Below, piece by piece: positions 5,520-5,643 of a stretch of 5,643 bases of DNA; position 1 is the stretch's first letter, and the number at the start of each line of letters is the position of its first letter. Source of the DNA: an uncultured Veillonella sp. (lineage in GTDB: Bacteria; Bacillota; Negativicutes; Veillonellales; Veillonellaceae); contig URZS01000087.1 of NCBI GenBank assembly GCA_900552445.1, positions 1 through 5,643 on the forward strand, given 5' to 3'. The notes under the pieces are model-generated. The model was not told where the DNA came from. It searched no databases and saw nothing but the letters and a program-made list of their open reading frames with translations. Both the position numbers and the translations under genes were made by a program.

Positions 5520-5574
5520 TTCTCTTCCAACCAGATAATAACTGACTTTATAGATTACACAGGTTAAAAGAGAA
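5520..5574 (-). terminator. Possible terminator or leader hairpin upstream of dnaA
   Basis: Arms at 5520-5532 and 5562-5574 form a 13-bp stem in a minus-strand transcript (11 Watson-Crick pairs and two adjacent G-U pairs) around a 29-nt loop that can pair further inside. In a plus-strand transcript the two G-U pairs become C-A mismatches. On the minus strand the stem is followed by TTTTATTTT. That resembles an intrinsic terminator ending transcription that arrives from beyond the right contig edge, insulating dnaA. The large loop is atypical, so a leader structure or protein site is also possible. Confidence 0.35.
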
Positions 5575-5578
5575 AAAA

Positions 5579-5605
5579 TGTGGATAACCTTGAAAATTAT
5601 CCAAC
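5579..5605. promoter_or_regulatory. DnaA box with facing partial box
   Basis: A perfect DnaA box (TTATCCACA on minus) lies at 5579-5587. A partial box on plus (TTATCCAAC, 5597-5605) faces it 9 bp away, so TGGATAA and TTATCCA form an inverted pair. This site stands apart from the phased array and extends DnaA binding to the contig edge; more boxes may lie beyond it. Confidence 0.6.
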
Positions 5606-5612
5606 AAAAACT

Positions 5613-5643
5613 AGATCGGAAGAGCACACGTCTGAACTCCAGT
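5613..5643. other. Illumina TruSeq adapter contamination (right end)
   Basis: The last 31 bases match the standard TruSeq adapter, starting AGATCGGAAGAGC and ending GAACTCCAGT, and are the exact reverse complement of 9-39. They are not genomic. Real sequence ends at about 5612, so what lies upstream of dnaA cannot be seen. Confidence 0.97.

Noticed and set aside
5424..5627. Minus-strand open frame of 67 codons across the dnaA upstream region
   Set aside because: Its start and first residues (MLFRSS) lie in the right-hand adapter, and the rest runs through DnaA boxes with no family resemblance.
1..5643. Perfect 31-bp terminal inverted repeats suggesting a transposon or linear replicon
   Set aside because: Both copies are exact TruSeq adapter sequence.

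Overview
This window is the dnaA-proximal replication-origin region of a low-GC bacterium, most likely a Negativicute (Gram-negative-staining Firmicute) and possibly Veillonella. The lineage is inferred from protein character, the gene order dnaA-dnaN-yaaA-recF-DUF721 and the AT-rich intergenic DNA; no database search was run. All five genes lie on the minus strand, so transcription runs from high to low coordinates.

Layout, right to left: 5613-5643 is Illumina adapter, not genome. 5380-5612 is the dnaA upstream region. It holds a long inverted repeat and a helically phased array of DnaA boxes running down to the dnaA ribosome-binding site. dnaA (3802-5379) encodes the initiator. The dnaA-dnaN gap (3394-3801) looks like the unwinding half of oriC: DnaA boxes (one overlapping the dnaA stop codon), a GC block, six DnaA-trio-like triplets, then about 230 bp of very AT-rich DNA. 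dnaN (2281-3393) encodes the sliding clamp. The dnaN-yaaA gap (2037-2280) contains a GC-richer, inverted-repeat-rich element of unknown nature, then a separate 15-bp-stem hairpin. yaaA (1803-2036, S4 domain) and recF (699-1799) are 3 nt apart, and recF overlaps the start of a DUF721/DciA-like gene with a C-terminal zinc ribbon. That last gene is cut by the contig end; positions 1-39 are again Illumina adapter.

Together the genes form an initiation and replication-repair module: DnaA opens oriC, the DciA-like protein may help with the replicative helicase, DnaN is the clamp, and RecF acts at gaps. DnaA boxes on both sides of dnaA suggest a bipartite origin of the Bacillus subtilis type, with autoregulation of dnaA. 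The most interesting signals are the 11-bp-phased upstream boxes, the trio-containing unwinding module, a one-residue shortening of the DnaA DNA-binding signature, and the structured dnaN-yaaA spacer. No mobile element, CRISPR, tRNA or rRNA is seen.
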